Below are positions 26,380-34,465 of a stretch of DNA of 64,000 bases, in pieces. Position 1 is the stretch's first letter; each line of letters begins with the position of its first letter. A model generated the notes under the pieces. That model was not told the DNA's origin. It was given only the letters and a program-made list of their open reading frames with translations, and searched no databases. Made by a program: the position numbers and the translations under genes. The DNA is from Nonomuraea dietziae (lineage in GTDB: Bacteria; Actinomycetota; Actinomycetes; Streptosporangiales; Streptosporangiaceae), in the NCBI RefSeq assembly GCF_014195505.1, contig NZ_JACIBV010000003.1, positions 124,001-188,000 on the forward strand, in the 5' to 3' direction.

Positions 26380-27575
26380 ACAAGCGTGTCGCTCAGCCAC
26401 GCACCAAGGAGCAGTGGCGCGAGTTCTGCGCCCGCCCGGCACCACCCCGGCCCGAGCCGGTCAGCCGCAGCGAGTACGACAACTGGGCCGCCGACCGGCA
26501 GGACCCGTTCAATGAGATGCGCAGAAGCTGCAACGCCAACCCGCCGTTCCTCAAGCATCCGCAGGTCCTGCGGGTGCTGGCCGCGCTGCAGCCGAAGCTG
26601 ACCCAAGGCCGCTACAGCCAGGACGCCACCTTTCACAGCGCGATCATCAACGGGCCCGGGCACTGCGGCAAAACGTCGCTGCTCAAGTTGATCGGCAAGG
26701 AGTGCGAGCTGGACTGGCGTCGCCGCCACCCCGACCTGGCTCCCGACCCAGGAGTGTCACCGGCCGACTTCCGCGGCGACTTTCTCGGCGACCGGGTGCC
26801 GGTGATCTACGTCAGCGCCAGCACCGGCGCGACCGCGGGCATGCTGTCGCAGGCCATCGGCAAGTTCCTGCACGTTGCGAACCCCGGCCGCACCGCGACG
26901 AAGTGGACCCTCACCGATCCCGTGCTGGACGCGATCGAGGCCTGCGGCACCGAACTACTGCTCCTGGACGACCTGCACATGCTGGACAAGATCCGCGACG
27001 GCGGCCCGGAGACCAACGACCACATCAAGAACCTGGCCAACCACGCCGCAGTCACCATCGTCGGCGCCGGAATCCTGCTGGAGCAGGGCAACCTGTTCAC
27101 CGACGGCGCCCCACCCCGCACCCGCCCAGGCAAGGCCGGCACCGCCCCGGACGGGCACGAGCGCGGCCGGGCCGGACAGTTCGGCTCCCGCTTCGCCGAC
27201 CTGCAACACCTGGCCCCGCTCACGATCGCCACCCGCGAGCAGCAACGCACCTGGATGTCCCTGGTGCGCCACTTCGAAACCAACCTGATCCTGCTCGATC
27301 ACCCACCCGACGACCTGACCCTGCATCACTGGCGCTACCTGCACGAACGCACCTCCGGCTACATCGGCTCGCTGGCCATGCTGTTCAAAGAGGCCGCTCA
27401 CACGGCGATGGACACCGGCCTCGAAGCACTCACCCGCGACATCATGGACAGCGTGGTGCTCGGCCACGACGACGAGGTCGACTACGCCAAGACGAAAGCC
27501 CGCCGCCAGGCCGGTGCACGGCGCCGCACCAAGAAGGCTCCGCCCGCTTCCGGCCAGGACGCGAGCACTGGATGA
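26376..27575 (+). CDS. tniB: TniB/TnsC-type AAA+ ATPase
   Basis: A 399-aa AAA+ regulator that links target-bound TniQ to the transposase. The Walker A is INGPGHCGKTSLLKLIGKE (about residue 90), Walker B ELLLLDDLHMLDK (about residue 195), and further features are FADLQHLAPLTIATREQQRTW and the C-terminal basic tail ARRQAGARRRTKKA. It is bounded by ATGA overlaps on both sides (with TniA and with the second TniQ), showing a single transposition operon. Confidence 0.88.
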   Translation: MNKRVAQPRTKEQWREFCARPAPPRPEPVSRSEYDNWAADRQDPFNEMRRSCNANPPFLKHPQVLRVLAALQPKLTQGRYSQDATFHSAIINGPGHCGKTSLLKLIGKECELDWRRRHPDLAPDPGVSPADFRGDFLGDRVPVIYVSASTGATAGMLSQAIGKFLHVANPGRTATKWTLTDPVLDAIEACGTELLLLDDLHMLDKIRDGGPETNDHIKNLANHAAVTIVGAGILLEQGNLFTDGAPPRTRPGKAGTAPDGHERGRAGQFGSRFADLQHLAPLTIATREQQRTWMSLVRHFETNLILLDHPPDDLTLHHWRYLHERTSGYIGSLAMLFKEAAHTAMDTGLEALTRDIMDSVVLGHDDEVDYAKTKARRQAGARRRTKKAPPASGQDASTG

Positions 27576-28867
27576 TCCGGCACCACCTCGAACTCGAGGA
27601 GCGGCAACCGGACCGGCCGCCGCCGCGTCGGCTGGCCCTGGTGCCGCCACCGGCGGACGGCGAGGCCTTCCACTCCTGGTTCTTCCGCCTGGTCGAGACG
27701 CAGCACAGCCACCGCGACACCATCGCGTCCCTGCTCGGCCTGCCTCCCTACACCCCGCAGCGCTACACCCTGGGCGAGGACTTCCTCACCATCTACGACG
27801 GCGAGTACGTCTTCGAGAACCTGCGCGACGCCACCGGGCTGCGCGCCCGCGCCATGATGCACATGGCGCTGATGAGCCAGGGCGGCCAGTTCATCACCTA
27901 CGGCTGGACCGGCAACACCAGGACCCGGCCCTGGCCCTGGCGCGCCGACACCGCGGCCGTCTGCCCCCGGTGCCTGGCCGAGCCCGACCCGATCTGGCGG
28001 ATCTCCTGGCACCTGCTGCCTTGCGTGATCTGTCCCCAGCATCGCGTCTATCTGACCGGCTGGTGCCCGAGCTGCCACACCCGGATCAGCGTCGGCGACA
28101 CCCCCCGCTACCGGCGCGAATGCAACGGACCCTTCGGCCCACAGGGGCGCATCGTCGGCGCCCGCAACTGCCGGCAGCAACTCGCCCGGCTCCCCTGCCA
28201 GCCGGTCGGAAGCAAGCGGCTGCTGCGCATCCAGCAGGACCTCCTGGCCCGGCTGCACCGCCCACGCGATGGCCCCATCGAACCCACCAAGGCGTTCTGG
28301 GACCTCTATGAGCTGCTGTTTCGCCTGGCGATCTATTTCGGCACCCCGGAGATGCTCCCCACCGGCACCGACGTCCACCTGTGGTGGACTTTCCACGAGT
28401 TCTGCCACCTGCGCGACCAACTCGCGCTGACCGCCGGATCCGCTGCCCGCGAACGCTGCGGCGACCTGCTCCGTTACCAGCCCGGACCGCTGCTCAGCGC
28501 CGCCGCGATGCTCATCATCGACGAGCTCAGCTTCACCGGCACCCTGCTGGACGCGCTGCGCTACTTCATGGACCAGCGCCGCTACGACCCCTGGGCCGGC
28601 ACCCTCTGGCACGAATACTGCGACGACTACCACCCCACCGCCGTCACCAACCGGATCCTCAACCACCTCAAGATTAGATACGTCGACCCGGCACTTCTCA
28701 AACCGCGCGCCCTCTGGGAACGTGGCGTGCCCCACCACCTGCACCCGCCCGAAACCGTCGAAGACCTGGACCTGCCCGAAGCCGCGCTGCTCCTCGCCGG
28801 CGAAGGCATTCGGCCCTGGCAAACCACCGCAGTTGTCCGGGCATCCCTGAGACGAGTACGTGCATAA
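27572..28867 (+). CDS. tniQ: TniQ-family target-selection protein, 3' copy
   Basis: 431 aa beginning MIRHHLELEERQ at the ATGA overlap with TniB. The TniQ start PPADGEAFHSWFFRLVETQHSHRDTIASLLGLP and the zinc-binding pattern CPRCLAEPDPIWRISWHLLPCVICPQHRVYLTGWCPSCHTRI (about residues 130-170) are intact, followed by a helical C-terminal half typical of longer TniQ/TnsD-like proteins. It ends two bases before right end A. Which target it recognises is unknown. Confidence 0.85.
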   Translation: MIRHHLELEERQPDRPPPRRLALVPPPADGEAFHSWFFRLVETQHSHRDTIASLLGLPPYTPQRYTLGEDFLTIYDGEYVFENLRDATGLRARAMMHMALMSQGGQFITYGWTGNTRTRPWPWRADTAAVCPRCLAEPDPIWRISWHLLPCVICPQHRVYLTGWCPSCHTRISVGDTPRYRRECNGPFGPQGRIVGARNCRQQLARLPCQPVGSKRLLRIQQDLLARLHRPRDGPIEPTKAFWDLYELLFRLAIYFGTPEMLPTGTDVHLWWTFHEFCHLRDQLALTAGSAARERCGDLLRYQPGPLLSAAAMLIIDELSFTGTLLDALRYFMDQRRYDPWAGTLWHEYCDDYHPTAVTNRILNHLKIRYVDPALLKPRALWERGVPHHLHPPETVEDLDLPEAALLLAGEGIRPWQTTAVVRASLRRVRA

Positions 28868-28869
28868 CA

Positions 28870-28954
28870 GTTGATCTTCGACTCCGTACTGTCAACCTCG
28901 ATGACACAGCCGCTGGTGTTTCGACATCCATCGAACTGACAGTGCCCAGGTCGG
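28870..28954 (-). repeat. Transposon right end, copy A
   Basis: 85-bp block beginning just after the TniQ stop and ending CTGACAGTGCCCAGGTCGG. By hand count it matches 66 of 85 positions of copy B at 31199-31283 without gaps, and its inner part is the inverse of the left-end site. Confidence 0.7.
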
Positions 28955-28975
28955 CCGGTCAGTGACGCCAGGAAG

Positions 28976-29452
28976 TCAACCACCACTCAGGGGTTCCAGC
29001 AGGCGGTGAGGGCCCGGACCGTGTTCCGCGAGCGTGTCCGCGGGGTTGACCAGCGCGCACTGCTCGAAAGACAGGCACCCACAGCCGATGCAGTCGGTGA
29101 ACCGGTCGCGCATCCGCTCCATCTTCTCGATGCGGGCGTTGATCTCCCTGCTCCAGCACACCGACGCGTTCATCCAGAACTCCCGGGTGGCGGGCACCCC
29201 CTCCGGCAGGAAGCCCAGCACCTCTCCGATCACCGACAGCGGCATGCCAACGCTCTGCGAGGCGCGGATGAACGCCACCCGGCGCAGAGTGCTGCGGTGA
29301 TAGCGGCGCTGGTTCCCGTCGGTGCGATGGCTGGCGATGAGTCCCTGGCGCTCGTAGAAGCGCAGCGCAGAGGCAGGGACGCCGCTGCGCCCGGACAACT
29401 CCCCGATGGTCAACTCCTCGGCAACCTCACCTGAAACCGACATATCGCTCAC
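28976..29452 (-). CDS. soxR: SoxR-like redox-sensing MerR regulator
   Basis: A 158-aa MerR-family activator. The N-terminal winged helix (LTIGELSGRSGVPASALRFYERQGLIASHRTDGNQRRYHRSTLRRVAFI) is followed by a dimerisation helix and the [2Fe-2S] cysteine motif CIGCGCLSFEQC (CxxCxCx5C), diagnostic of SoxR. SoxR responds to redox-cycling compounds. It is divergent from the FMN reductase gene, which is a typical SoxR target type in actinomycetes. Its 3' end lies 21 bp from right end A. Confidence 0.92.
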   Translation of the reverse strand: MSDMSVSGEVAEELTIGELSGRSGVPASALRFYERQGLIASHRTDGNQRRYHRSTLRRVAFIRASQSVGMPLSVIGEVLGFLPEGVPATREFWMNASVCWSREINARIEKMERMRDRFTDCIGCGCLSFEQCALVNPADTLAEHGPGPHRLLEPLSGG

Positions 29453-29463
29453 CCTAGCTTGAC

Positions 29464-29479
29464 TTAAACCTTTGTTTAA
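29464..29479. promoter_or_regulatory. Candidate SoxR operator between divergent genes
   Basis: TTAAAC-CTTT-GTTTAA is a perfect inverted repeat just downstream of a TTGACT-like -35 (29459-29464) facing the reductase gene. MerR-type activators bind between -35 and -10. A clear -10 is not visible. Confidence 0.45.
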
Positions 29480-29542
29480 CCACGAGCCTGTTCACACGGC
29501 GCGACGAGCGCCGCATTCCCCAGCAACCCGAGGAGCCCTGTC

Positions 29543-30133
29543 ATGTCCGAGAAGCCGATCAGGCTCGTCGTCATCATCGGCAGCATCCGGTCGGGCCGAT
29601 CCGGCCCGACCGTCGCGAACTGGTTCGCTCGCCAAGCCCGCCGACACGGCGAGTTCGACGTCGATGTCGTCGACCTGGCGGAGGTCCCGCTCCCCATGAC
29701 GCTGCCGGATTTCGGGTCGGCGCCGTCCCCTGAGGCGGCACAGGCTCTCGAGAGCCTAACCCCGCGGTTGGACGCCGCCGACGTGTTCGTCGTCGTGACG
29801 CCGGAGTACAACCACAGCTTCCCCGCGTCACTGAAGAACGTCATCGATTGGCATCACCAGCAATGGCAGGCCAAACCAGTTGGCTTCGTCTCCTACGGAG
29901 GTCTGTCCGGCGGGCTGCGGGCGGTGGAGCACCTGCGTCTGGTCTTCGCCGAACTACACGCGGTGGGGATCCGGGACACCGTCAGCTTTCACGGCGCCGG
30001 CCAGTTCGATGACAAGGGCGACCCGGCCGACCCGGAGGGCTGCATGAGTGCCGCCAACCTCATGCTTGACCGGCTCACCTGGTGGGCCAGGACCTTGCGC
30101 GCCGGCAGGACCACCCGCCCTTACGCCGCCTGA
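29543..30133 (+). CDS. NAD(P)H-dependent FMN reductase
   Basis: A 196-aa flavodoxin-like reductase. The FMN phosphate loop GSIRSGRSGPTVANWF near residue 11 and the family block VVTPEYNHSFPASLKNVIDW at about residues 77-96 are clear, followed by GFVSYGGLSGGLRAVEHLR. Such enzymes reduce flavins, quinones or azo compounds. AGGAG lies eight bases before the ATG. Divergence from soxR suggests redox control; it is cargo between the two right ends of the transposon. Confidence 0.9.
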   Translation: MSEKPIRLVVIIGSIRSGRSGPTVANWFARQARRHGEFDVDVVDLAEVPLPMTLPDFGSAPSPEAAQALESLTPRLDAADVFVVVTPEYNHSFPASLKNVIDWHHQQWQAKPVGFVSYGGLSGGLRAVEHLRLVFAELHAVGIRDTVSFHGAGQFDDKGDPADPEGCMSAANLMLDRLTWWARTLRAGRTTRPYAA

Positions 30134-30197
30134 CCCTCACGCACAAACGCGGCCTGCCCGCCAGCCTGCGAAGAGCAAAAACCCCACGGAGACAGCA

Positions 30198-31139
30198 ATG
30201 ACCGAGACAGTACGTCAATGGATCAGGCAGCATGCCCATCCCCTCACCACCCTTGCCCCCCACGACCCGCTAGCCGATCTGGCCGCCCTGCGCGACCTGA
30301 CGCGTGATGCCACGGTCGTAGCCCTCGCCTCATCGGCCCGCCAGGCCCACGAACTGTCGGCCATCGCCCATCGCATGCTGAGATTCCTGGTCGAGGAGAT
30401 GGGGTTCCGCTCGATCGCCTTGGAAGGCGACAGCGCCGCACGCCTGAACCTCGACGAGTACGTCCGCACCGGCGGGGGCGACCCGCAGGCGCTCCTGGCC
30501 GGCGCCCGGTCCTTCTGGCAGACCGAGGAGATCGTGGAGGTCATCCGATGGATGCGCGCCTACAACGAACGGCACCCGGACGACCCGGTCCGCTTCGCCG
30601 GCGCTCCCGACCGAGCCCCCCTGAAACTCAGCAATCTGCCAGAGATGGTCGGCGACGCCATTGAACAACGCCTGGCCGAGGACACAATCTGGTGGCACGA
30701 ACACACCGGAGACAAGATCGTCTACTGGGGCGGCCTCGCGCACATGGTCAACAGCGCCACCCGGACGGTCTCCCCATCGTTCACGCACCGCAACGCGGGC
30801 AGCTACCTACGCGAACGCTTCGGCAGCGGTTACCTGTGCATCGGACTGACCTTCCACCACGGGTCGCTGCCCTTCCATGTCCCCGCCCCGCCGCCCGACT
30901 TCGCCGAAACACCTCTGGGCGATGCCGGCCTGGACTCCTTCTTCCTGGACCTGCGCGCGCAGAGCCCGGCCCCGGTTCGCGCCTGGCTCAACACCCCGGC
31001 CAGAACTCGGCTGATCGGCCCCGTCTACGACCCCGGCAACGACGCCGCCCACCACCTAACCGGCGGTTCACTCGCCGACTGGATGGACATCGTCGCCCAC
31101 CACCGGCAGGTGACACCCGTCCGCCTCATCGGCCACTGA
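30198..31139 (+). CDS. Erythromycin esterase-like protein, degenerate active site
   Basis: 313 aa from ATG 30198, which has GGAG six bases upstream. The block LRFLVEEMGFRSIALEGDSAARLNLDEYV and later WQTEEIVEVIRWMRAYNERHP match the erythromycin-esterase/succinoglycan-biosynthesis family. The usual GExTHGxxE segment is replaced by ASSARQAHE, so the expected N-terminal catalytic His is missing, although the later Glu (ALEGD) remains; YWGGLAHM stands where the second His motif occurs. It is shorter than typical Ere proteins (about 400 aa). Hydrolysis of macrolides should not be assumed. Confidence 0.7.
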   Translation: MTETVRQWIRQHAHPLTTLAPHDPLADLAALRDLTRDATVVALASSARQAHELSAIAHRMLRFLVEEMGFRSIALEGDSAARLNLDEYVRTGGGDPQALLAGARSFWQTEEIVEVIRWMRAYNERHPDDPVRFAGAPDRAPLKLSNLPEMVGDAIEQRLAEDTIWWHEHTGDKIVYWGGLAHMVNSATRTVSPSFTHRNAGSYLRERFGSGYLCIGLTFHHGSLPFHVPAPPPDFAETPLGDAGLDSFFLDLRAQSPAPVRAWLNTPARTRLIGPVYDPGNDAAHHLTGGSLADWMDIVAHHRQVTPVRLIGH

Positions 31140-31198
31140 TCCGCCGGGGCGTCAGGCCCTCGCGCGCCTCCTTCAAGGGCTGTGATGTTCTCCCGGCA

Positions 31199-31283
31199 GT
31201 CGATCTTCGGCTGGCTACTGTCAACTTCGATGACGCGACCACCGATATTTCGACGTGAGTCAAAGTGACAGTGCCCAGGTCGG
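31199..31283 (-). repeat. Transposon right end, copy B
   Basis: 85 bp from GTCGATCTTCGG to AGTGCCCAGGTCGG. It holds the best inverse of the left-end site (31215-31236). A further partial site ACTGTCATCTTCG follows at about 31297, and an oppositely oriented CATCGAAGTTGGC at 31408-31420; the block GGGGGCGAGTCTCA occurs next to both. The surrounding gap 31140-31437 holds nothing else. Confidence 0.7.
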
Positions 31284-31437
31284 GGGCGAGTCTCACTGTC
31301 ATCTTCGCTGCTTCCAGACACCAGAGATGGTTGTCACATCCCAGCGCTACTTGTCTCCAAGATCGGCACAGCTGGACCTTCTGTCTCGGGGGACGGGGGG
31401 CGAGTCTCATCGAAGTTGGCGTGGGCTGAAGGAAGCT

Positions 31438-31852
31438 TCAGACGACGCTGCCATGGAGCAGCTGGATGATCTGATCGCGCACCTGTTGCAGACCGACGCC
31501 CGGAGCCTCGGTTCCCTCCTCACGTATGACACCGAGCAAGAGGTGTTCGGTCCCGATGTATAAGTGCCCGAGTCCGGCAGCCTCACGGCGGACCTGCTCG
31601 AGGATGTTGCCCAAATCCGCTCTTGTCGTCAGGGTCCGCATGTCGCCGATGCTGATGCCAAGGCTCTTGAGCGTCATGGCGGTCACACTCGCCCAGTTGA
31701 GCCAAGCCCGCCAGAAGGTGCTCTGCGGTGACGCCGGTGTCGCCCGGAGTGCGGGCTTCCTGTTCGGCCAGGTCCAGTGCCTGCTGAGCGCGAGCCGTCA
31801 AGAGACGCTCCAGGGGTTGGTGAAGGGCCCTCTTCCTCAGCTTCCGCAGCAT
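31438..31852 (-). pseudogene. Clp N-terminal-domain protein, frameshifted
   Basis: Starts MLRKLRKRALHQPLERLLTARAQQALDLAEQEARTPGDTGVTAEHLLAGLAQ. A shift near 31690 is needed to continue with MTLKSLGISIGDMRTLTTRADLGNILEQVRREAAGLGHLYIGTEHLLLGVIREEGTEAPGV. Both halves match the double Clp-N repeat that recruits substrates or regulates ClpC. There is no ATPase domain; actinobacteria have stand-alone Clp-N proteins, so only the frameshift argues for decay. Confidence 0.6.
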
Positions 31853-31879
31853 GGCGCCTCCTCGCGAGGAGTTGCGCAT

Positions 31880-32720
31880 CGATCCTCTCACCGCAATCGC
31901 GTTGGTGGTTCCTGAAGCCACTGACATACTCCGATCGCCTCACCGCTGCCGACATGGGACTGATGATCTCTTTCTTGGAGAGGCCGTCCTTGGTGCGTCG
32001 TTCCATGTAGGTGCGGGTGCGGGGATCCCAGCGCAGGCGGACGAGGGCGATGCGGTAGAGGGCCGCGTTGGCTTGCCGGTCGCCGCCGCGGTTGAGGCGG
32101 CGGCTGGTCTTGCCGCTGGAGGCGGGGATCGGGGCGACACCGCAGAGCATGGCGAACGCTGCTTCGCTGGTGAGCCGGTCGTGGTTCTCCCCCGCGGTGA
32201 CCAGAAGCTGGCCGGCGGTGTCGGGGCCGACGCCATGGACGGCCATCAGCTCGGGGTTGATGGCGGTGACCAGGGGCTCCAGCAGTTCGTCGAGGTTGGT
32301 GATCTCGGTGGTGAGCTGCTGGTGACGACGGGCGAGGGACCATAGTGCGATCTAGGTCGCAGTGGCCGGGTTGGCGACGTCGGCCTGGTCGGGGCGCAGC
32401 CTGGCGCAGGTGGCGATCAGATCCTTGATGCCCAGGCCACGCAGGCAGGAGCGCAGCGTGTCGGGGGCGGTGACGATCAGGGCTTTGATCTGGCGCTGGG
32501 TGTCGGCGCGCTGGTTGACCGCGCTACGGCGGGCCACTCGCAGGTTCCGCAGCGCTTCGATCCGGCCGTCGCGTTGCTTTTGGGTACCGGCCCGTGTCCC
32601 CGCCAGGGCGGTCTTGGCCGCTTGCCCGAAACGAACGCGCCGACCAGGGACTGCAGCGCGAGGTTGGTGACCGCGCGGGGATAGCCGCGGGCGGTGCTGT
32701 GTGCGTCCCTCCCATTCGCC
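31880..32720 (-). pseudogene. IS110-family transposase remnant
   Basis: The C-terminal Transposase_20 domain is clear: MAVHGVGPDTAGQLLVTAGENHDRLTSEAAFAMLCGVAPIPASSGKTSRRLNRGGDRQANAALYRIALVRLRWDPRTRTYMERRTKDGLSKKEI. Upstream, RIEALRNLRVARRSAVNQRADTQRQIKAL also fits, but an in-frame TAG at about 32352 separates them. The N-terminal DEDD catalytic part is missing and the C-terminus is replaced after KKEI. Confidence 0.8.
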
Positions 32721-32961
32721 CTCGGCCACCAGGACCGCATGGGCGTCGCCGTCCTGGTGCGCCTCCCCGCAGGACCTGCAAAGGCCACCCGCGCCCGCTC
32801 CCGAACGGCGGCTGGCTCAAAACAGGCGAAGGATGGCACTTGTGAGACTCCCCACGCTCAGCGAGGGCTCATAGGATCTGTCCCACCTACGAGAGTGCTG
32901 CCGATATGCGCAGCCATGCCTCAGGCGCACTCCAGCACGCGGTGATTCCCGACATCAGAGG

Positions 32962-33381
32962 ATGATGATGCGCGTACACAAACTGCTCACTCTCGCCGCT
33001 GCGGCAGCGCTCGTCACGACGATGTTGCCAGCTACCCCCACGGCCGCCCAGGGGTCCGCCACCAACCTCAAGACCCAGTTCCTCAGCGCCCTCCCGTGGT
33101 GGGACCCCGTCTCCTGCGTGGAGCGCAGGATCTACCTAGACACCGGCTCCTATACTTGGGACCAGGTCATGGATGATCGCACTCACCACGTACGGACGAT
33201 CTCTCTGGAGGCGGACACGTACACCTGGAAGGATTGCCTCGCCCCCCAAAATACGTTCTACGTGCAGATCACCACGCTGGATCCCGACAACCCTGCCTGG
33301 CAGACAGCAGTGGGGTATGGCACGTGGGACCTCACCGACTCAAAGATCCACACATGGGGCTCGCGGCTGACCCAGTCGTAG
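32962..33381 (+). CDS. Small secreted protein, unknown function
   Basis: 139 aa or slightly less: three consecutive ATGs (32962, 32965, 32968) follow AGAGG, and the third has the best spacing. The signal peptide VHKLLTLAAAAALVTTMLPATPTAAQG is followed by a compact beta-rich domain with two cysteines (VSCVERRIYLD and WKDCLAP) that probably form a disulfide, and Tyr/Trp-rich strands (SYTWDQVM, TYTWKDCL, YVQITTLD). It sits among IS remnants as the only intact gene nearby. No family recognised. Confidence 0.6.
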   Translation: MMMRVHKLLTLAAAAALVTTMLPATPTAAQGSATNLKTQFLSALPWWDPVSCVERRIYLDTGSYTWDQVMDDRTHHVRTISLEADTYTWKDCLAPQNTFYVQITTLDPDNPAWQTAVGYGTWDLTDSKIHTWGSRLTQS

Positions 33382-33531
33382 AAGGTCTCCTGGGAGGAAT
33401 CGGACCGGATCTGGTGAATGCCAACGGGCCATGTACCAACACGTGTGCTGGTGCTGGCGGTGGGCCGACAACGCCGTGGCCGCCGCCCAGGTAAGCCAAC
33501 GGGTGCCGGTGCAGTGCAGGGCTGTCACCGG

Positions 33532-33880
33532 CTACTGACCACACCTCGCCACACCTTGGCGGTGCCGGCCCGCGAGCTCGACCTGGACATCCTTGACGAG
33601 GTCGAAGCGATCGAGCGGCAAGGTGTGCTGTTCGGACAGGTTGGTGACGCGGCTGACTGGCGGGTGGCCGCCGAGTGTGATGTGTGCTCGATGGTGATTG
33701 TAGACGTGCAGCCAGGGGTCGAAGGCTTGGCGGCGTTCGGTCTCTGAGCTGTAGGGCTGGTTGTAGGCCCATTCGTCGGCCAAGGTGCGGTGGAAGCGTT
33801 CGACTGTGCCGTTGGCCTGGGGCCGGTAGGGGCGGGTGCGTTTGTGGGTGATGCCCAAGCCGGTGAGACTCCGGCCAGTG
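33532..33880 (-). pseudogene. IS481-family transposase, C-terminal remnant
   Basis: LGITHKRTRPYRPQANGTVERFHRTLADEWAYNQPYSSETERRQAFDPWLHVYNHHRAHITLGGHPPVSRVTNLSEQ is the last third of an IS481 integrase and includes the catalytic Glu (NGTVERFH). The preceding catalytic domain is missing. It is fused upstream to an IS630-type remnant. Confidence 0.8.
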
Positions 33881-33889
33881 AGGCGAAGC

Positions 33890-34282
33890 GGGCTACTGGC
33901 CAGCGCCGAGCCGGTGAGCGGTCAGGACTGTGACGGCGCCATTTGGACGCCGTGTCCGGATGCACCCGGAGCTGCTCGGGATCTGCTTGTTGCTCGTGCC
34001 GTCCGCACAGGCCAGCACGATCTTTGCGCGCATCGCCAGGACCTGCGCGGACCCGGCCCGCCACGCCCACCGCTGCAGCACCGCCCGCTCGGCATCGGAC
34101 ACCGTCAGCTCCGATTTAGGTCGGCCCGTGCGCGCTTCATCGGTCAGCGCCTCGAGCCCGCCCCGGGCGAACGCCGCACGCCGCTTGCGCACCGTGCTCT
34201 CGGCGAGACCCAGATCTCGTGCCACCTGCGCGGTGCAGACCCCGGCCCTGGATGCGCCATAGCCAGCACCATAAGGACTCAC
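33890..34282 (-). pseudogene. IS630-type transposase, N-terminal HTH remnant
   Basis: VARDLGLAESTVRKRRAAFARGGLEALTDEARTGRPKSELTVSDAERAVLQRWAWRAGSAQVLAMRAKIVLACADGTSNKQ is the helix-turn-helix N-terminus common to IS630 transposases. The continuation EQLRVHPDTASKWRRH is in another frame, and the DDE part is absent. Confidence 0.65.
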
Positions 34283-34345
34283 CTGGCGATTTTCAGGCGG
34301 ATGACACTAGCTCTCGGGATGTTGCTCGACCCCGAGTTCCCAGCT

Positions 34346-34410
34346 AGCTGGCCTGTGGCGGCCCGTGCGGTTCGATGTCCATCCAGGAGGGCGGGCCGAG
34401 CACAGCATGA
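34346..34410 (-). pseudogene. 3'-terminal fragment of a second replicase copy
   Basis: The minus strand encodes GPPSWMDIEPHGPPQAS and a stop, nearly the same as the last residues of the adjacent replicase (PPPWMDAEPHGPPQPVLG). The two tails are about 130 bp apart, indicating a partial tandem duplication or the remains of a third replicase gene. Confidence 0.5.
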
Positions 34411-34465
34411 CCACGAGTGCCTCGAATCCACAGGTCGCCCAGCATCGTCTGCCTCGACCTTGAGG

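Larger units (their letters stand above)
23847..31283. mobile_element. Tn7/Tn5053-like transposon with TniQ-TniA-TniB-TniQ and cargo
   Basis: The left end holds GCGTCATCGAAGTTGGCAGTAG (23847-23868); the right side carries its inverse, CTACTGTCAACTTCGATGACGC (31215-31236), and a diverged copy at 28887-28907. Between them lie a complete set of transposition gene families and then SoxR, FMN reductase and an Ere-like gene. Exact termini and a target duplication were not established. The transposase gene has a frameshift, so the element is probably immobile now. Confidence 0.65.

Noticed and set aside
27482..28822. A 446-codon open frame on the minus strand
   Set aside because: Shadow of the second TniQ gene, whose zinc motif and ATGA overlap with TniB are decisive.
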